From the NCBI RefSeq assembly GCF_030812295.1, contig NZ_JAUSSK010000001.1, forward strand, positions 930,001 to 994,000: a stretch of DNA of 64,000 bases, given 5' to 3'. This DNA is from Luteibacter jiangsuensis (lineage in GTDB: Bacteria; Pseudomonadota; Gammaproteobacteria; Xanthomonadales; Rhodanobacteraceae). A model generated the notes under the pieces. The model saw only the letters and a list, made by a program, of their open reading frames with translations, was not told where the DNA came from and did not search any database. Positions 1 through 10,750 of this stretch are shown here, one piece after another (position 1 is the first letter of the stretch; every line of letters starts with the position of its first letter). The translations under genes and the position numbers were made by a program.

Positions 1-183
1 TGCATCTTCGCCTTGCTCAATGGTGATGCCATCGAGCTCGGCTGACACCGCTATCGCGCCACGCATGCGGCAGTACGAACAGTTGCAGCGTCGTGCGGTT
101 CGGAGCCCGTCGGTGAGTTTGACCGAGAAGCGAACGGTACCGCAGTGACAAGCGGCTTTGGATTCGGTGATATCAGCGAGCAT
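1..183 (-). CDS. GFA-family protein (CENP-V/formaldehyde-activating fold), 5' part only
   Basis: The first 61 codons of a minus-strand gene start at the ATG at 183 and run off the left edge. The N-terminus contains CHCGTVRFSV, then CNCSYCRMRG about 20 residues later. This Cys spacing (CxCG then CxCxxC) is the zinc-binding signature of the GFA family (glutathione-dependent formaldehyde-activating enzyme, centromere protein V). Most bacterial members are small cytosolic proteins of about 120-150 residues without a proven reaction, so only the fold is called here. The stop codon and C-terminus lie outside the window. Start choice rests on family alignment only. Confidence 0.8.
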   Translation of the reverse strand, partial: MLADITESKAACHCGTVRFSVKLTDGLRTARRCNCSYCRMRGAIAVSAELDGITIEQGEDA

Positions 184-310
184 GGCAAGACCTTCGCGCC
201 GGATGATTGCCGGGAGGATAGTTCTCTTCATGGCGCCAGAGGTAGTGCGGAAGTCTCATGAGGCCTCGTGTATCCCGACTTGCGTGCCGAAGCTTTATCT
301 CGGCCAACAA

Positions 311-335
311 AAAAGCCCGCTTTAGGCGGGCTTTT
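311..335 (-). terminator. Rho-independent terminator of tRNA-Ser
   Basis: Stem GCCCGC/GCGGGC (315-320 with 326-331) with a 5-nt loop. On the minus strand it is followed by a run of T from the A-tract at 307-314. It lies just downstream of the minus-strand tRNA gene. Confidence 0.85.
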
Positions 336-343
336 CTGCGAAC

Positions 344-433
<90 letters not shown>

Positions 434-578
434 GTGAACGGTCGACGGCAGGGGTTGAGCCCTGCCGGGCCCGCAATGATAGTGGGTCTGTTCTGCCGTG
501 ACAACAGGCTTTTGATGGGGCATCCTGCCCGGGCAACGGGCGCATTGGCACCCTTCCCTTCGCTTTTCCAAGGCCTCC

Positions 579-1283
579 ATGATCGAGTTCGGACACGGCA
601 CGCATACGGGGCTCCGCCGTACGCGCAACGAGGACACCTATTACGCCGACGCGGGCCTGGGCTTGTTCCTGGTCGTGGACGGCATGGGCGGCCACCAGCA
701 CGGCGAGGTGGCTTCGGCGACCGCCCGTGATGGCGTCGTGGCCCAGGTCGCGGCCGGGCAATCGCTGGTCGACGCGATCCAGCGGGTGAACGAGGCGCTG
801 ATCGCCCGTTCGAGCGGCCTGGCCGATTCGCGCCCCATGGGGACGACCATCGCCGCCGTGCGTATCGTCGGCCGGTCCTACGAGGCCGCCTGGGTCGGCG
901 ACAGCCGAATCTACCGCTGGGACGGGACGTTAGCCCGCCTTTCTCACGACCATTCGATCGTGGAAGCGCTGGTCGAAGCAGGCGAACTGACCGAGGCTCA
1001 GGCGCGGACGCATCCCCAGCGCAGCGTGCTGACCCAGGCGCTCGGCATCACTTCGCCCGAGCAACTGCACATCGGCCTTGCGCGTGGAGAGCTTGCAGCG
1101 GGAGCGCGGCTCTTGCTGTGCACCGACGGCCTGACCGACGAAGTCGAGGACAAACGTATCGGCGAGATCGTTTCGCGGACCGACATCGCCGCGCAGGAAT
1201 GCGTGGATCACCTGCTCCTGGAAGCGCTGGGTGGCAGTGCGCGCGACAACATCACGGCGATCTTGTTGCGAGCCACGGGTTAA
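579..1283 (+). CDS. PP2C-family serine/threonine protein phosphatase
   Basis: A 234-residue protein covering a complete bacterial PP2C (Stp1/PrpC-like) domain and nothing else. Metal-binding motifs are visible in order: RNED near residue 16, VVDGMGGH at about 33-39, WVGDSRIYR in the middle, LLLCTDGLTDEV, and DNITAILL at the C-terminus. The family removes phosphate from Ser/Thr residues using two Mn2+/Mg2+ ions and usually opposes a Hanks-type kinase or works with a T6SS. No kinase gene lies beside it here, so its partner is unknown. The start has an AAGG-like ribosome site about 8 nt upstream. It is cytosolic, with no signal or membrane segment. Confidence 0.93.
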   Translation: MIEFGHGTHTGLRRTRNEDTYYADAGLGLFLVVDGMGGHQHGEVASATARDGVVAQVAAGQSLVDAIQRVNEALIARSSGLADSRPMGTTIAAVRIVGRSYEAAWVGDSRIYRWDGTLARLSHDHSIVEALVEAGELTEAQARTHPQRSVLTQALGITSPEQLHIGLARGELAAGARLLLCTDGLTDEVEDKRIGEIVSRTDIAAQECVDHLLLEALGGSARDNITAILLRATG

Positions 1284-1298
1284 CCTCAACGCGCAACC

Positions 1299-1778
1299 TC
1301 ACCTGCAGTTCTTGCAGATCCCATGCACTTCCAGCGTCTGCGCCTGCGCACGGAAACCGAAGGCCTTCGCCTGAGCTTCGATCAGCTCGGCGACGCGCTC
1401 GTCGCACACTTCCTGCGCGCACTGGCACTTGTCGCAGATCAGGAACGGTACCTGGTGCGCTTCGGCCGGGTGGTGGCAGGAGACGTAGGCGTTGATCGAT
1501 TCCAGCTTGTGGATGAAGCCGTTCTCGAGCAGGAAGTCGAGGGCGCGGTACACCGTGGGCGGTGCCGCGTTGCCGTGTTTCTCGCGTAGGCGATCGAGCA
1601 GGTCGTAGGCCTTCACGGGCTTGCCCGCGCCGGCGACCAGTTCGAGTACCTCGCGACGCAGCGGCGTCAGCCGCAGGCCACGTTCCGTGGAGGCGTGCTC
1701 CACGGCCGCGACGAAGCCACGAGCGTCGTCGTGGTGGTCGTGCGCGTGTCGGTGGGCGGCGTGGTCTGTCACAGGCAT
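1299..1778 (-). CDS. zur: Fur-family zinc uptake regulator Zur
   Basis: A 159-residue Fur-family repressor. The histidine-rich N-terminus (residues 6-17, many His and Asp) is followed by the winged helix (about 35-95, with PPTVYRALDFL), then the dimerisation domain with CDKC (115-118) and a C-terminal CKNC (155-158). These two CxxC pairs form the structural zinc site of Zur/Fur. The LESINAYVSCHHP segment and the His-rich tail favour Zur over Fur. Zur represses zinc importers when zinc is plentiful; no importer genes lie nearby. It is convergent with the PP2C gene, 15 bp apart. Confidence 0.88.
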   Translation of the reverse strand: MPVTDHAAHRHAHDHHDDARGFVAAVEHASTERGLRLTPLRREVLELVAGAGKPVKAYDLLDRLREKHGNAAPPTVYRALDFLLENGFIHKLESINAYVSCHHPAEAHQVPFLICDKCQCAQEVCDERVAELIEAQAKAFGFRAQAQTLEVHGICKNCR

Positions 1779-1812
1779 ATCCTCATGGCCGTCATCGTAA
1801 CATGAGGGCAGG

Positions 1813-2088
1813 TCAGCGTTTTTTCGACCCTGGCAGCGGGGGCGGCGTACGCCGCGGCAGGAACGGCACCACCCAGCCGAACGGCCCCAGGATCAGCGCG
1901 GCGACCACGCCCGCCATGGTCCGGCCCCGCCACCAGCCCAGCAGGCCGCCGACCACCACGAAAACGATCTGCCAGAGGATCAGCTGGCCCCAGGGAACCA
2001 GGGCCATGAGGTTCATGAATATCTGCAGGAAGGCGCCCGGATCGTCCGGGTCGACCCCTTGCATGGCGCGGGCGAGCAGCTCATTCAC
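1813..2088 (-). CDS. Small membrane protein of unknown function
   Basis: A 91-residue protein not recognised as a named family. One clear hydrophobic stretch covers about residues 34-53 (LILWQIVFVVVGGLLGW) and a second about 58-76 (MAGVVAALILGPFGWVVPF). The tail is proline- and lysine-rich (RRTPPPLPGSKKR). Two membrane helices with a basic C-terminus fit a small inner-membrane protein. It lies 27 bp downstream of gltX on the same strand and may be co-transcribed. The segment between its end and zur carries no other gene. Confidence 0.6.
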   Translation of the reverse strand: MNELLARAMQGVDPDDPGAFLQIFMNLMALVPWGQLILWQIVFVVVGGLLGWWRGRTMAGVVAALILGPFGWVVPFLPRRTPPPLPGSKKR

Positions 2089-2115
2089 CGCTCACCCCCG
2101 CTCGCGTGCCGGGGT

Positions 2116-3519
2116 TCAGGCCGCGGCACGCGCCAGCGCATCGTCGATGCGCGAGAGCGCACCCTCGCGGCCGGCGAGATAGATGGTGTGCTCGATCGAC
2201 GGCGATACCTGGGTGCCCGTCATCGCCACGCGCAGTGGCGCGGCGACCTTGCCCATGCCCAATTCCAGCGAGGCGGCGACGCGTTCGACCGCGCCGTGCA
2301 CCGCTTCCGGCGTCCACTCGGGGAGTGCGGCCAGTTCCTTCTTCGCGGCGTCGAGCGCGGCCGGCGCGGTGTCGGTGCGCAGGTGCTTCTCCACGGCCTT
2401 GTCATCCCATTCGACGATCGGGCCGTACCAGATCTTCGCGCGCTCGGCCATTTCCTTGAACGTCTGCACGCGGTCGCGCAGCGCGACGACCACGTCGGCG
2501 GGATTCGGGCCCTGCGTGGCGTCGATGCCGATCTTCGCCAGATGCCATGCGAGCTCGGGACCGAGCGATGCCGGATCGTCGGTCTTCAGGTAATGCTGGT
2601 TGAGCCAGGACAGCTTGGTCACGTCGAAACGCGACGCCGCCTTGTTGACGTCGGCGATGTCGAACAGCGCCGTCATCTCCTCCACCGAGAAGATCTCCTG
2701 GTCGCCGTGCGACCAGCCCAGCCGCACGAGGTAGTTGAGCAACGCGTGCGGCAGGAAGCCGTCGTCGCGGTATTGCATCACGCTGACCGCGCCATGGCGC
2801 TTGGACAGCTTCTGGCCGTCCGGTCCGAGGATCATCGGCAGGTGCGCGAACTCCGGCACGGGGGCGCCCAGCGCCTTGTAGATGTTGATCTGCCGCGGCG
2901 TGTTGTTGACATGGTCGTCGCCACGGATCACCTCGGTGATGCCCATGTCGATGTCGTCGACGACCACCGCGAAGTTGTAGGTGGGAAAGCCGTCCGAACG
3001 GAAGATCACCAGATCGTCCAGTTCCTCGTTCGACCACTCGATGCGGCCCTTCACCTTGTCATCGAACACGACGCTGCCCGAGGTCGGGTTCTTGAAACGG
3101 ATGACGCGGTTGGGATCGTCGCGCAACGGCTCGTTGCGGTCGCGGTAATAGCCGTTGTAACGCGGCTTCACGCCGGCGGCCATGGCCGCGTTGCGCATCG
3201 CCTCGATCTCTTCCTTCGACTCGTAGGCGTAGTAGGCCTTGCCCTCGCGCAGCAGCTGATCGGCCACTTCGCGGTAACGGTCCATGCGCAGGGTCTGGTA
3301 GTACGGACCCTCGTCGTGCGTGAGTCCGAGCCAGGACATGCCGTCGAGGATCGCCTGCACGGCCTCCTGCGTGGAGCGCTCGCGGTCGGTGTCCTCGATG
3401 CGCAGCACGAATTCGCCGCCGCGACGACGGGCTTCCAGCCAGCAGTACAACGCGGTGCGCGCGCCGCCGATATGGAGGTAGCCGGTGGGACTGGGGGCGA
3501 AACGGGTACGGACGGTCAT
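2116..3519 (-). CDS. gltX: Glutamyl-tRNA synthetase
   Basis: Class I aminoacyl-tRNA synthetase that charges tRNA-Glu. The HIGH-type signature is at the N-terminus ([17 protein letters not shown]) and the KMSKS-type loop is LSKRHGAVS near residue 240, followed by the anticodon-binding domain. No frameshift is visible. The ATG at 3519 gives 467 residues starting [13 protein letters not shown], the family's usual N-terminus and length. An in-frame ATG at 3531 would add four residues; neither start has a strong ribosome site. A tail of unknown role (small membrane protein) follows on the same strand. Confidence 0.97.
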   Translation of the reverse strand: MTVRTRFAPSPTGYLHIGGARTALYCWLEARRRGGEFVLRIEDTDRERSTQEAVQAILDGMSWLGLTHDEGPYYQTLRMDRYREVADQLLREGKAYYAYESKEEIEAMRNAAMAAGVKPRYNGYYRDRNEPLRDDPNRVIRFKNPTSGSVVFDDKVKGRIEWSNEELDDLVIFRSDGFPTYNFAVVVDDIDMGITEVIRGDDHVNNTPRQINIYKALGAPVPEFAHLPMILGPDGQKLSKRHGAVSVMQYRDDGFLPHALLNYLVRLGWSHGDQEIFSVEEMTALFDIADVNKAASRFDVTKLSWLNQHYLKTDDPASLGPELAWHLAKIGIDATQGPNPADVVVALRDRVQTFKEMAERAKIWYGPIVEWDDKAVEKHLRTDTAPAALDAAKKELAALPEWTPEAVHGAVERVAASLELGMGKVAAPLRVAMTGTQVSPSIEHTIYLAGREGALSRIDDALARAAA

Positions 3520-3669
3520 CGTGGGGGTCATCGGGCGGACAAGCGGGCGATTTTAACCGATACGGCCCGTTTCCACGCCGGTTGCTGTCATCTGCCGGTC
3601 ATGCCGCCATAACCCGCGCGACACGGCGGAAGGCCAGCATGAGCCAACCAGGCCAGTAGGGGCACCGCC

Positions 3670-4830
3670 ATGCGCGTCGGCATCGTCACCGAGACCTATG
3701 CACCGGACGTCAACGGTGTCGCCCTGACCGTCCAGTCGCTCGCACGCGGTCTCGTCCGCCGCGGCCATTCCGTCGACCTCGTCCGCCCGATCCACCCGGC
3801 GACCCCGCCGTTGGCCGATGCCGGGATGGATGTACTGGCCGTGGAAGGCGCCGCGGTACCCCGTTACGCCGGCCTGCGGTTTGGCCTGCCCTCCCGCTTT
3901 CGCATCGAGCGCCGTTGGCGCTCCGACAGGCCGGATGCCATCTATGTGGCCACGGAAGGCCCCCTGGGCTGGAGCGCCGTCAGCGCCGCTCGTCGCCTCG
4001 GCATCCCGGTGGCGACCGGCTTCCATACCCGATTCGACTTCTACGTCGGCCACTACGGCTTCGGCGCGTTGACGCCACTCGTGCGCCACTACCTCGCCCG
4101 CTTCCACCGCCGTGCGCAGACCACCCTGGTGCCGACCGGCCAGCTCGCGGGTGAACTGAACGACCTCGGCGTGCACGATGTCCGCGTGCTGCGACGCGCC
4201 GTCGATACCCAGCGATTCCATCCCGAGCGCCGCGACGAAAGCCTGCGCGCCTCCTGGGGTGCCTCGGCCGATGCCCCGGTACTGCTCAGCGTCGGCCGCA
4301 TCGCGCCGGAGAAGAACCTGCACGTGGTGATCGATGCCTTCCGCGCCCTCGCCCGCCGCGCGCCCGAGGCTCGCTGCGTGATCGTCGGCGACGGCCCCGG
4401 TCGCGCGGCGCTCGAAGCCGCCAATCCCGACATCGTCTTCGCCGGTACCCGCCGTGGCGACGAGCTGGCCGCCTACTACGCCAGCGCCGACCTCTTCGTC
4501 TTCCCGAGCCTGACCGAGACCTTCGGCAACGTGGTACTCGAAGCGATGGCCTCGGGCGTTCCGGTGGTCGCCTATGCGGAAGCCGCCGCGCGCGAGTTCA
4601 TCCGCAACGGCCAGAACGGCATTCGTGTCGCGCCGGGCAACGAAGGCGGCCTGGTCGAGCGCGCCGCCGCGCTCGGTGCCGACGCCACGGTGCGCGCTGC
4701 CATGGGTGCCGCCGCGCGCAGCTCGGTGGCCGGCCTTTCGCCGGAATCGGTCGTGGCCGAGTTCGAATCGATCATGCAATCCCTCGCCGAGGAGCACGTC
4801 CATGAACGCAGCACCGCCGTCGCCGCGTAG
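3670..4830 (+). CDS. Glycosyltransferase family 4 (probable mannosyl/hexosyltransferase)
   Basis: A 386-residue GT-B fold enzyme. The N-terminal domain starts MRVGIVTETYAPDVNGVA, typical of the GT4 group that includes SqdX, MgtA and GDP-mannose-dependent mannosyltransferases. The C-terminal nucleotide-sugar domain has VGRIAPEKN and the E-x7-E motif in TETFGNVVLEAMASG. Such enzymes add a hexose to a lipid or glycan acceptor at the inner face of the membrane. Acceptor and donor cannot be told from the sequence. The PAP2 phosphatase gene starts inside its last 29 bases, so the two are translated as a pair and may act in one lipid or glycan pathway. Confidence 0.88.
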   Translation: MRVGIVTETYAPDVNGVALTVQSLARGLVRRGHSVDLVRPIHPATPPLADAGMDVLAVEGAAVPRYAGLRFGLPSRFRIERRWRSDRPDAIYVATEGPLGWSAVSAARRLGIPVATGFHTRFDFYVGHYGFGALTPLVRHYLARFHRRAQTTLVPTGQLAGELNDLGVHDVRVLRRAVDTQRFHPERRDESLRASWGASADAPVLLSVGRIAPEKNLHVVIDAFRALARRAPEARCVIVGDGPGRAALEAANPDIVFAGTRRGDELAAYYASADLFVFPSLTETFGNVVLEAMASGVPVVAYAEAAAREFIRNGQNGIRVAPGNEGGLVERAAALGADATVRAAMGAAARSSVAGLSPESVVAEFESIMQSLAEEHVHERSTAVAA

Positions 4831-5344
4831 GGCGAACCTGGACCGCCGCATGTGCGTCGCCGCCAACCGTTGGGGCGCGCGCCGGGCGATCGGCATCTTC
4901 TTCGGCGCCATCAGCCGCCTGGGCGATGGCGTGTTCTGGTATGCGCTGATGAGCGTCATCGCCCTCGTGGGCGGCTGGCACGGCGTGGCCGTGGCGGTGC
5001 AGATGGCGATCACCGGCCTCACGGCGCTGATGCTCTACCGTGTGCTGAAGCGCTGGACACGCCGCCCGCGTCCCTTCCGCACCTGCCCCGGCGTGATCGC
5101 TCACGTGCCGCCGCTGGACGAGTTCAGCTTTCCTTCGGGGCACACGCTGCAAGCGGTGTCGTTCACCGTCGTGGCGGTGGCGCATTACCCGGTGCTGGCA
5201 CCCTTCCTGATCGGTTTCGCCGCCCTGGTCGGCGCATCGCGCGTCGTGCTCGGCCTGCACTATCCCAGCGACGTGCTCGCAGCCACCGCCATCGGCGGTG
5301 GACTGGGCACGTTGTCGCTGTGGGCGGAACGCGTGCTGGTCTGA
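4802..5344 (+). CDS. PAP2-family membrane phosphatase
   Basis: A 180-residue membrane protein with the three PAP2 (type 2 phosphatidic acid phosphatase) motifs in order: K-x6-RP in KRWTRRPRP (about residue 79), PSGH (about 108-111), and SR-x5-H-x3-D in SRVVLGLHYPSD. Several hydrophobic segments surround them. The family dephosphorylates lipid phosphates such as phosphatidic acid, PGP or undecaprenyl pyrophosphate at the membrane. The ATG at 4802 is chosen because a GAGGA ribosome site lies just upstream and the coding overlap with the glycosyltransferase gives coupling. A longer frame upstream would only be a shadow of the preceding gene. Confidence 0.9.
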   Translation: MNAAPPSPRRANLDRRMCVAANRWGARRAIGIFFGAISRLGDGVFWYALMSVIALVGGWHGVAVAVQMAITGLTALMLYRVLKRWTRRPRPFRTCPGVIAHVPPLDEFSFPSGHTLQAVSFTVVAVAHYPVLAPFLIGFAALVGASRVVLGLHYPSDVLAATAIGGGLGTLSLWAERVLV

Positions 5345-5353
5345 CCCTGGGGA

Positions 5354-6226
5354 TCACGCCGCGGCGCGCGGCGCCTTCTGCAGGATGCCGAGGATCGAGC
5401 CGAGCTTGTCGCGCATCTCGCGACGGTCGACGATCACGTCCACCGCGCCATGGTCGACGAGGAATTCCGAGCGCTGGAAACCTTCCGGCAAGGTCTCACG
5501 CACGGTCTGCTCGATGACGCGCGGGCCGGCGAAGCCGATCAGCGCCTTCGGCTCGGCCACGTTGAGGTCGCCCAGCATGCCCAGGCTCGCCGACACGCCA
5601 CCGGTGGTGGGATGGGTGAGCACCGAGATGTAGGGAACGCCCGCGTCGCGCATGCGGGCGAGGGCCGCCGAGGTCTTCGCCATCTGCATCAGCGAGAACA
5701 GGCCTTCCTGCATGCGTGCCCCGCCCGTGGCGGAGAAGCACACGAGACCGCTCTTTTCGGCGAGCGCCTTCTCGGCGGCACGCGCGAACTTCTCGCCCAC
5801 CACCGAACCCATCGAGCCCCCCATGAAGGAGAACTCGAAAGCCACCGCGACGAGCGGACGCTCCAGCAGGCGGCCGGACATCGCGATCAGCGCGTCCTTC
5901 TCGCCGGTGTTCTTCTGCGCGGCGGCGACGCGGTCCTTGTACTTCTTCTGGTCCTTGAACTTCAGTGCGTCGACCGCTTCCATCTTCGGCCACAACTCGG
6001 TGGTGCTGCCTTCGTCGAAGAAGGCGGCCAGGCGCGCGCGCGCGGAGATCGCGTGGTGGTGGCCGCACTTCGGACAGACCATCAACGACTTCTCGAGCTC
6101 CGGCTTGTAGAGCACGGTGCCGCAACCGGCGCACTTCTCCCACACGCCCTCGGGCACCTTGCCCTTGCCGCCGGCCGCGCTGGGTGCGCGGGTCTTCGGC
6201 GTCATGATTTTCTGCAGCCAGTTCAT
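5354..6226 (-). CDS. accD: Acetyl-CoA carboxylase carboxyltransferase subunit beta
   Basis: 290 residues; the beta subunit of the carboxyltransferase that transfers CO2 from carboxybiotin to acetyl-CoA, the first step of fatty-acid synthesis. The N-terminal zinc ribbon has four cysteines (C32, C35, C51, C54), then the crotonase-like core with [11 protein letters not shown] and [14 protein letters not shown]. The alpha subunit (accA) is not in the window. The start at MNWLQKIM (6226) matches the family; the frame further upstream is non-coding. It is the last gene of the trpF-trpB-trpA-accD run, 37 bp after trpA. Confidence 0.97.
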   Translation of the reverse strand: MNWLQKIMTPKTRAPSAAGGKGKVPEGVWEKCAGCGTVLYKPELEKSLMVCPKCGHHHAISARARLAAFFDEGSTTELWPKMEAVDALKFKDQKKYKDRVAAAQKNTGEKDALIAMSGRLLERPLVAVAFEFSFMGGSMGSVVGEKFARAAEKALAEKSGLVCFSATGGARMQEGLFSLMQMAKTSAALARMRDAGVPYISVLTHPTTGGVSASLGMLGDLNVAEPKALIGFAGPRVIEQTVRETLPEGFQRSEFLVDHGAVDVIVDRREMRDKLGSILGILQKAPRAAA

Positions 6227-6263
6227 CGTGTCTCTCCGAGTATCTGTACTACCGCACCGACCG

Positions 6264-7063
6264 TCAGCGCGCGTCGAGCGCGGCGCGGATCGGCGCGAGG
6301 AAGTCCCGTGCCCTGCCGGCGGCATCGTCGGCCGAGGTCGCACCGGCGAGGCGGTCGACCAGGGCGCTGCCGATGACCACGGCGTCGGCGAACTCGCCGA
6401 TCGCCTTCGCGCTCGCGGCGTCACGAACGCCGAAGCCCACGGCCACCGGAGCCTTCGCCCGTGCGCGGATACCGGCGACGCGCTCGGCGATCTCGCCGGT
6501 GCTCAGCTGGGCCGCACCGGTGATGCCGGCGAACGACACATAGTACAGGAAGCCGGATGCGGCCTCGCAAAGCCGGGCCAGCCGGCCCTCGGCGGTGGTC
6601 GGCGAGGCGAGCAGGATCTGGTCGAGGCCGGCGTTGCGCAAGGGCTCGAGGACATGCGATTCCTCCAGCGGACAATCGACCATCAGCACGCCATCCACGC
6701 CCGCTTCGACGGCATCTTCGGCGAACGCCGCGTATCCGTACATTTCCACGGGATTGAGGTAACCCATCAGGACGATCGGGGTCTCGTTGTCGGTCTCGCG
6801 GAAGGCGGCGACCCAGGCCAGCACGTTGCCCAGGCCGACGCCCTTGGCCAGGGCGCGCTCGCTGGCGTGCTGGATCACCGGGCCATCGGCCATGGGATCG
6901 GAGAACGGCACGCCCAGCTCGATCACGTCGGCACCGGCGGCGACCAGGCCATGCATCAACGGCACCACGGCGTCGGGCGACGGGTCACCGGCGGTGATGA
7001 ACGGAACGAGGCCGGTGCGGCCCGCGGACTTCAGCGCCGCGAAACGGCGTTCGATGCGGCTCA

Positions 7064-7064
<1 letters not shown>
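6264..7064 (-). CDS. trpA: Tryptophan synthase alpha chain
   Basis: 266-residue TIM-barrel subunit that cleaves indole-3-glycerol phosphate to indole and glyceraldehyde 3-phosphate. Family motifs are [10 protein letters not shown] near the N-terminus with the catalytic Glu in [16 protein letters not shown], the catalytic Asp in [13 protein letters not shown], and the phosphate-binding GFGVRD/VVIGSAL near the C-terminus. The start codon overlaps the trpB stop (ATGA), so the two subunits are translationally coupled and made in matching amounts. Confidence 0.98.
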
Positions 7065-8275
<1,211 letters not shown>

Positions 8276-8304
8276 TGCCTTCTCGTTACCTGCTGGAGGC
8301 CGTA

Positions 8305-8928
8305 TCACGCGGTGGGGACGGCGCGCACGGCGGAAATGAAGCGTTCCATCTTAGCCCGATCCTTGATCCCGGGCGACGATTCGATGCCGCTGGACACGTC
8401 CACCGCCCAGGGCCGGGCGATGCGGATCGCCTCGCCGACATTCCCGGCGGTGAGTCCGCCGGCGAGCAGCAGCGGTTGCGCAAGATCCTTCGGCATCAGC
8501 GACCAGTCGAACCGCTGGCCGCTGCCACCCTGCTCACCCAGGCCGTGGCCATCCAGGAGCAGGCCGGCGGCCCCCGGATAGTCGCGCAGACGGGCCAGCG
8601 CCGGAGCACCCTCGCCCATCGCGATGGCCTTCAGGTAGCGCACACCGTAGGTGGCGCACTCCGCGTCCGTCTCCGCACCGTGGAACTGCAGCATGTCCGG
8701 ACGCAGCACCCGGACCACTTCCTCCACGTAGGCCGGATCGTCGTCCATCACCAGCGCCACCGTCGTCACGAAGGGCGGCACGGCATCGCGCAGGCGCGCG
8801 GCGGATGCCGGATCGACGAAACGCTTGCTCTTGCGTGTCATGACGAAACCGACGGCATCGGCACCCAGCCACGCGGCCAGTTGCACGTCCTCGATGCGGG
8901 TGAGGCCGCAGCATTTGATCCGGGTCAT
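8305..8928 (-). CDS. trpF: Phosphoribosylanthranilate isomerase
   Basis: 207-residue TIM barrel catalysing the Amadori rearrangement of N-(5-phosphoribosyl)anthranilate in tryptophan synthesis. The N-terminal [15 protein letters not shown] carries the catalytic Cys, [15 protein letters not shown] follows, and the C-terminal [14 protein letters not shown] with the catalytic Asp in [12 protein letters not shown] completes the active site. The start ATG overlaps the truA stop by four bases (ATGA). This is a stand-alone trpF, not fused to trpC. The frame upstream of 8928 is truA shadow. Confidence 0.97.
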   Translation of the reverse strand: MTRIKCCGLTRIEDVQLAAWLGADAVGFVMTRKSKRFVDPASAARLRDAVPPFVTTVALVMDDDPAYVEEVVRVLRPDMLQFHGAETDAECATYGVRYLKAIAMGEGAPALARLRDYPGAAGLLLDGHGLGEQGGSGQRFDWSLMPKDLAQPLLLAGGLTAGNVGEAIRIARPWAVDVSSGIESSPGIKDRAKMERFISAVRAVPTA

Positions 8929-9692
8929 AGCGTCACTTCCTGTGGCAAACCCCAATGGGCTTCGTAGAGGGGACCGATGAAGGTCAGGCCTTCCGCGGGT
9001 GCCGTGGCGCCGGCGACTTCGCGGTCGCGGCCGGCGAGCAGTTCGGCCATCCAGCCCACGGGCTGCTCGCCGCGGCCGATGGGCAGCAGCGAGCCCACGA
9101 TGTTGCGCACCATGTGATGCAGGAAGGCGTTGGCCTCGATCTCCACCACCACGTGGATGTCTTCGCGGAACACGCGGATCGAGCGCACGTTGCGCCGCGC
9201 ATGCGCGGCCTGGCATGAGATCGCACGGAACGCGGAGAAATCGTGTTCGCCCACGATCGCCTGCGCCGCCTCGTGCATCGCCTCGGCATCGAGTGGCCGG
9301 CGCTCCCATGCCACGAAACGGGCGTCCAGCGCGGGACGGACGAAGCGCGGCAGGATGCGGTACCGGTAGCGGCGGCCCCGTGCGGAAAAACGCGCATGGA
9401 AATCGTCGGCCACCGGCAGCGCCCAGGTCACCGCCACGCTATGTGGCAGGTTCGAGCAGGCACCCAGGACCCAGCCCCGCATGTCACGCACCACGTCGGT
9501 GTCGAAGTGGACCACCTGGCAGCGGCCATGCACGCCGGCGTCCGTGCGCCCGGCGGCGGTGACTTCGATGGGCGCGTGGGCGACCCGGCTCAGCGCTTCC
9601 TCCAGCGACCCCTGCACGGTCTTCGCATGGCTGAGCCGCTGCCAGCCGCGGAAGTCGGTGCCGTCGTATTCGACGCCTAGGGCGATGCGCAT
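8925..9692 (-). CDS. truA: tRNA pseudouridine(38-40) synthase
   Basis: 255 residues; converts U38, U39 and U40 of the anticodon arm of many tRNAs to pseudouridine. The N-terminus reads [18 protein letters not shown], and the catalytic Asp is in [18 protein letters not shown]. The C-terminal [15 protein letters not shown] is also characteristic. It stands between fimV and trpF, as in Pseudomonas and Xanthomonas, except that an aquaporin gene and a REP array now separate it from fimV. It overlaps trpF by four bases. Confidence 0.97.
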   Translation of the reverse strand: MRIALGVEYDGTDFRGWQRLSHAKTVQGSLEEALSRVAHAPIEVTAAGRTDAGVHGRCQVVHFDTDVVRDMRGWVLGACSNLPHSVAVTWALPVADDFHARFSARGRRYRYRILPRFVRPALDARFVAWERRPLDAEAMHEAAQAIVGEHDFSAFRAISCQAAHARRNVRSIRVFREDIHVVVEIEANAFLHHMVRNIVGSLLPIGRGEQPVGWMAELLAGRDREVAGATAPAEGLTFIGPLYEAHWGLPQEVTL

Positions 9693-9754
9693 GGAGTTGT
9701 TCGGAAGACGGTGGAAACCGGAAAGGTTACCACCGCGGGGGCGGCAGGAGCCTG

Positions 9755-9881
9755 GTGGGAGCCGACCTCGTCGGCGAACCCGCGGCAGCGGGCCAGCTCA
9801 AGGCAAGCACCCATCGCCGACAAGTCGGCTCCCACCCGGGGGTTGAGGCAAGCACCCATCGCCGACAGGGTCGGCTCCCAC
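9755..9881. repeat. Array of three REP-like palindromes between truA and aqpZ
   Basis: Three copies of a GTGGGAGCCGAC...GTCGGCGAT palindrome: 9755-9778 in direct orientation, 9813-9835 and 9858-9881 inverted. The last two sit in a 45-bp direct repeat that also shares AGGCAAGCACCC. Each copy can form a GCCGAC/GTCGGC stem. Other copies of the family lie at 35624, 46305 and 51544. This accounts for most of the gap between truA and aqpZ. Confidence 0.85.
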
Positions 9882-9893
9882 CGGGGCCGCCAA

Positions 9894-9920
9894 AGAAAAA
9901 CCCCGGCCGAAGCCGGGGTT
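9894..9920 (-). terminator. Rho-independent terminator of aqpZ
   Basis: Stem CCCCGGC/GCCGGGG (9901-9907 with 9912-9918), read on the minus strand with a TTCG loop and followed by a T run (A-tract 9896-9900). It lies 31 bp downstream of the aqpZ stop. Confidence 0.88.
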
Positions 9921-9951
9921 CGATGAGGCGTAAACCAGCCGCCCTTCTGGC

Positions 9952-10656
9952 TCAACGATCGATCGAGCCGTCGTTCTCAAGCAGCGCCCGATGGATCCAG
10001 CCGCCGACGGCACCACCGAGCAATGGCACGACCCAGAACACCCAGAGCTGGGAGATCGCCCATCCGCCCTGGTACAAGGCCACGCCCGTGCTGCGCGCGG
10101 GATTCACCGAGGTATTGGTGACCGGGATGCTGATCAGGTGGATGAGCGTGAGGGCCAGGCCGATCGCCAGCGGGGCGAAACCCACCGGGGCACGCTTGTG
10201 CGTCACGCCGAGGATGACCAGCAGGAAGAAAGCGGTCAGCACGAACTCCGCGATCACAGCGGCAAGGAACGAATACCCGCCGGGGGAATGCTCGCCGTAT
10301 CCGTTGGTGGCGAAACCGGCCGTCACGTCGAAGCCCGGCTTGCCACTGGCGATGAGGTAAAGCACGCCGCCCGCCGCCACCGCGCCGATCACCTGGCTGA
10401 CGATATAGGGCAATACGTCGCTGGCGGGAATGCGCCCGCCCGTGAAACAACCCAGCGTCACCGCCGGATTGAAATGGGCGCCGGAAATGTGCCCGACGGC
10501 GTACGCCATCGTCAGCACGGTGAGGCCGAAGGCCAGGGCGACACCGGCGAAGCCGATGCCTAGTTCGGGAAAGGCCGCGGCGAGCACCGCGCTTCCACAA
10601 CCACCGAAAACCAACCAGAAGGTACCGAAGAACTCCGCGAGCAAACGCTTGGACAT
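9952..10656 (-). CDS. aqpZ: Aquaporin Z
   Basis: 234-residue major intrinsic protein with six predicted membrane helices and both pore motifs: HFNPAVT in the first half and SVNPARS in the second. Features of the water-selective AqpZ group are [16 protein letters not shown] at the N-terminus and an Arg directly after the second NPA motif. It conducts water across the inner membrane. The start at 10656 has GGAG about 8 nt upstream. It has its own terminator and sits between fimV and truA, where these genes are commonly adjacent in gammaproteobacteria, so it appears to be a later insertion into a conserved block. Confidence 0.95.
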   Translation of the reverse strand: MSKRLLAEFFGTFWLVFGGCGSAVLAAAFPELGIGFAGVALAFGLTVLTMAYAVGHISGAHFNPAVTLGCFTGGRIPASDVLPYIVSQVIGAVAAGGVLYLIASGKPGFDVTAGFATNGYGEHSPGGYSFLAAVIAEFVLTAFFLLVILGVTHKRAPVGFAPLAIGLALTLIHLISIPVTNTSVNPARSTGVALYQGGWAISQLWVFWVVPLLGGAVGGWIHRALLENDGSIDR

Positions 10657-10750
10657 ATTCGCACTCCTTCGAATGAAGTCACTGAAGCAGGTACATGCCA
10701 GGGTGTAGCGGACCCCGCCGCGGTGGGAGCCGCTGCCACACACATGGTTC

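Noticed and set aside
2059-3612. 517-codon plus-strand frame opposite gltX
   Set aside because: Antisense shadow of gltX; composition is biased to Arg, His, Val and Asp with no recognisable fold.
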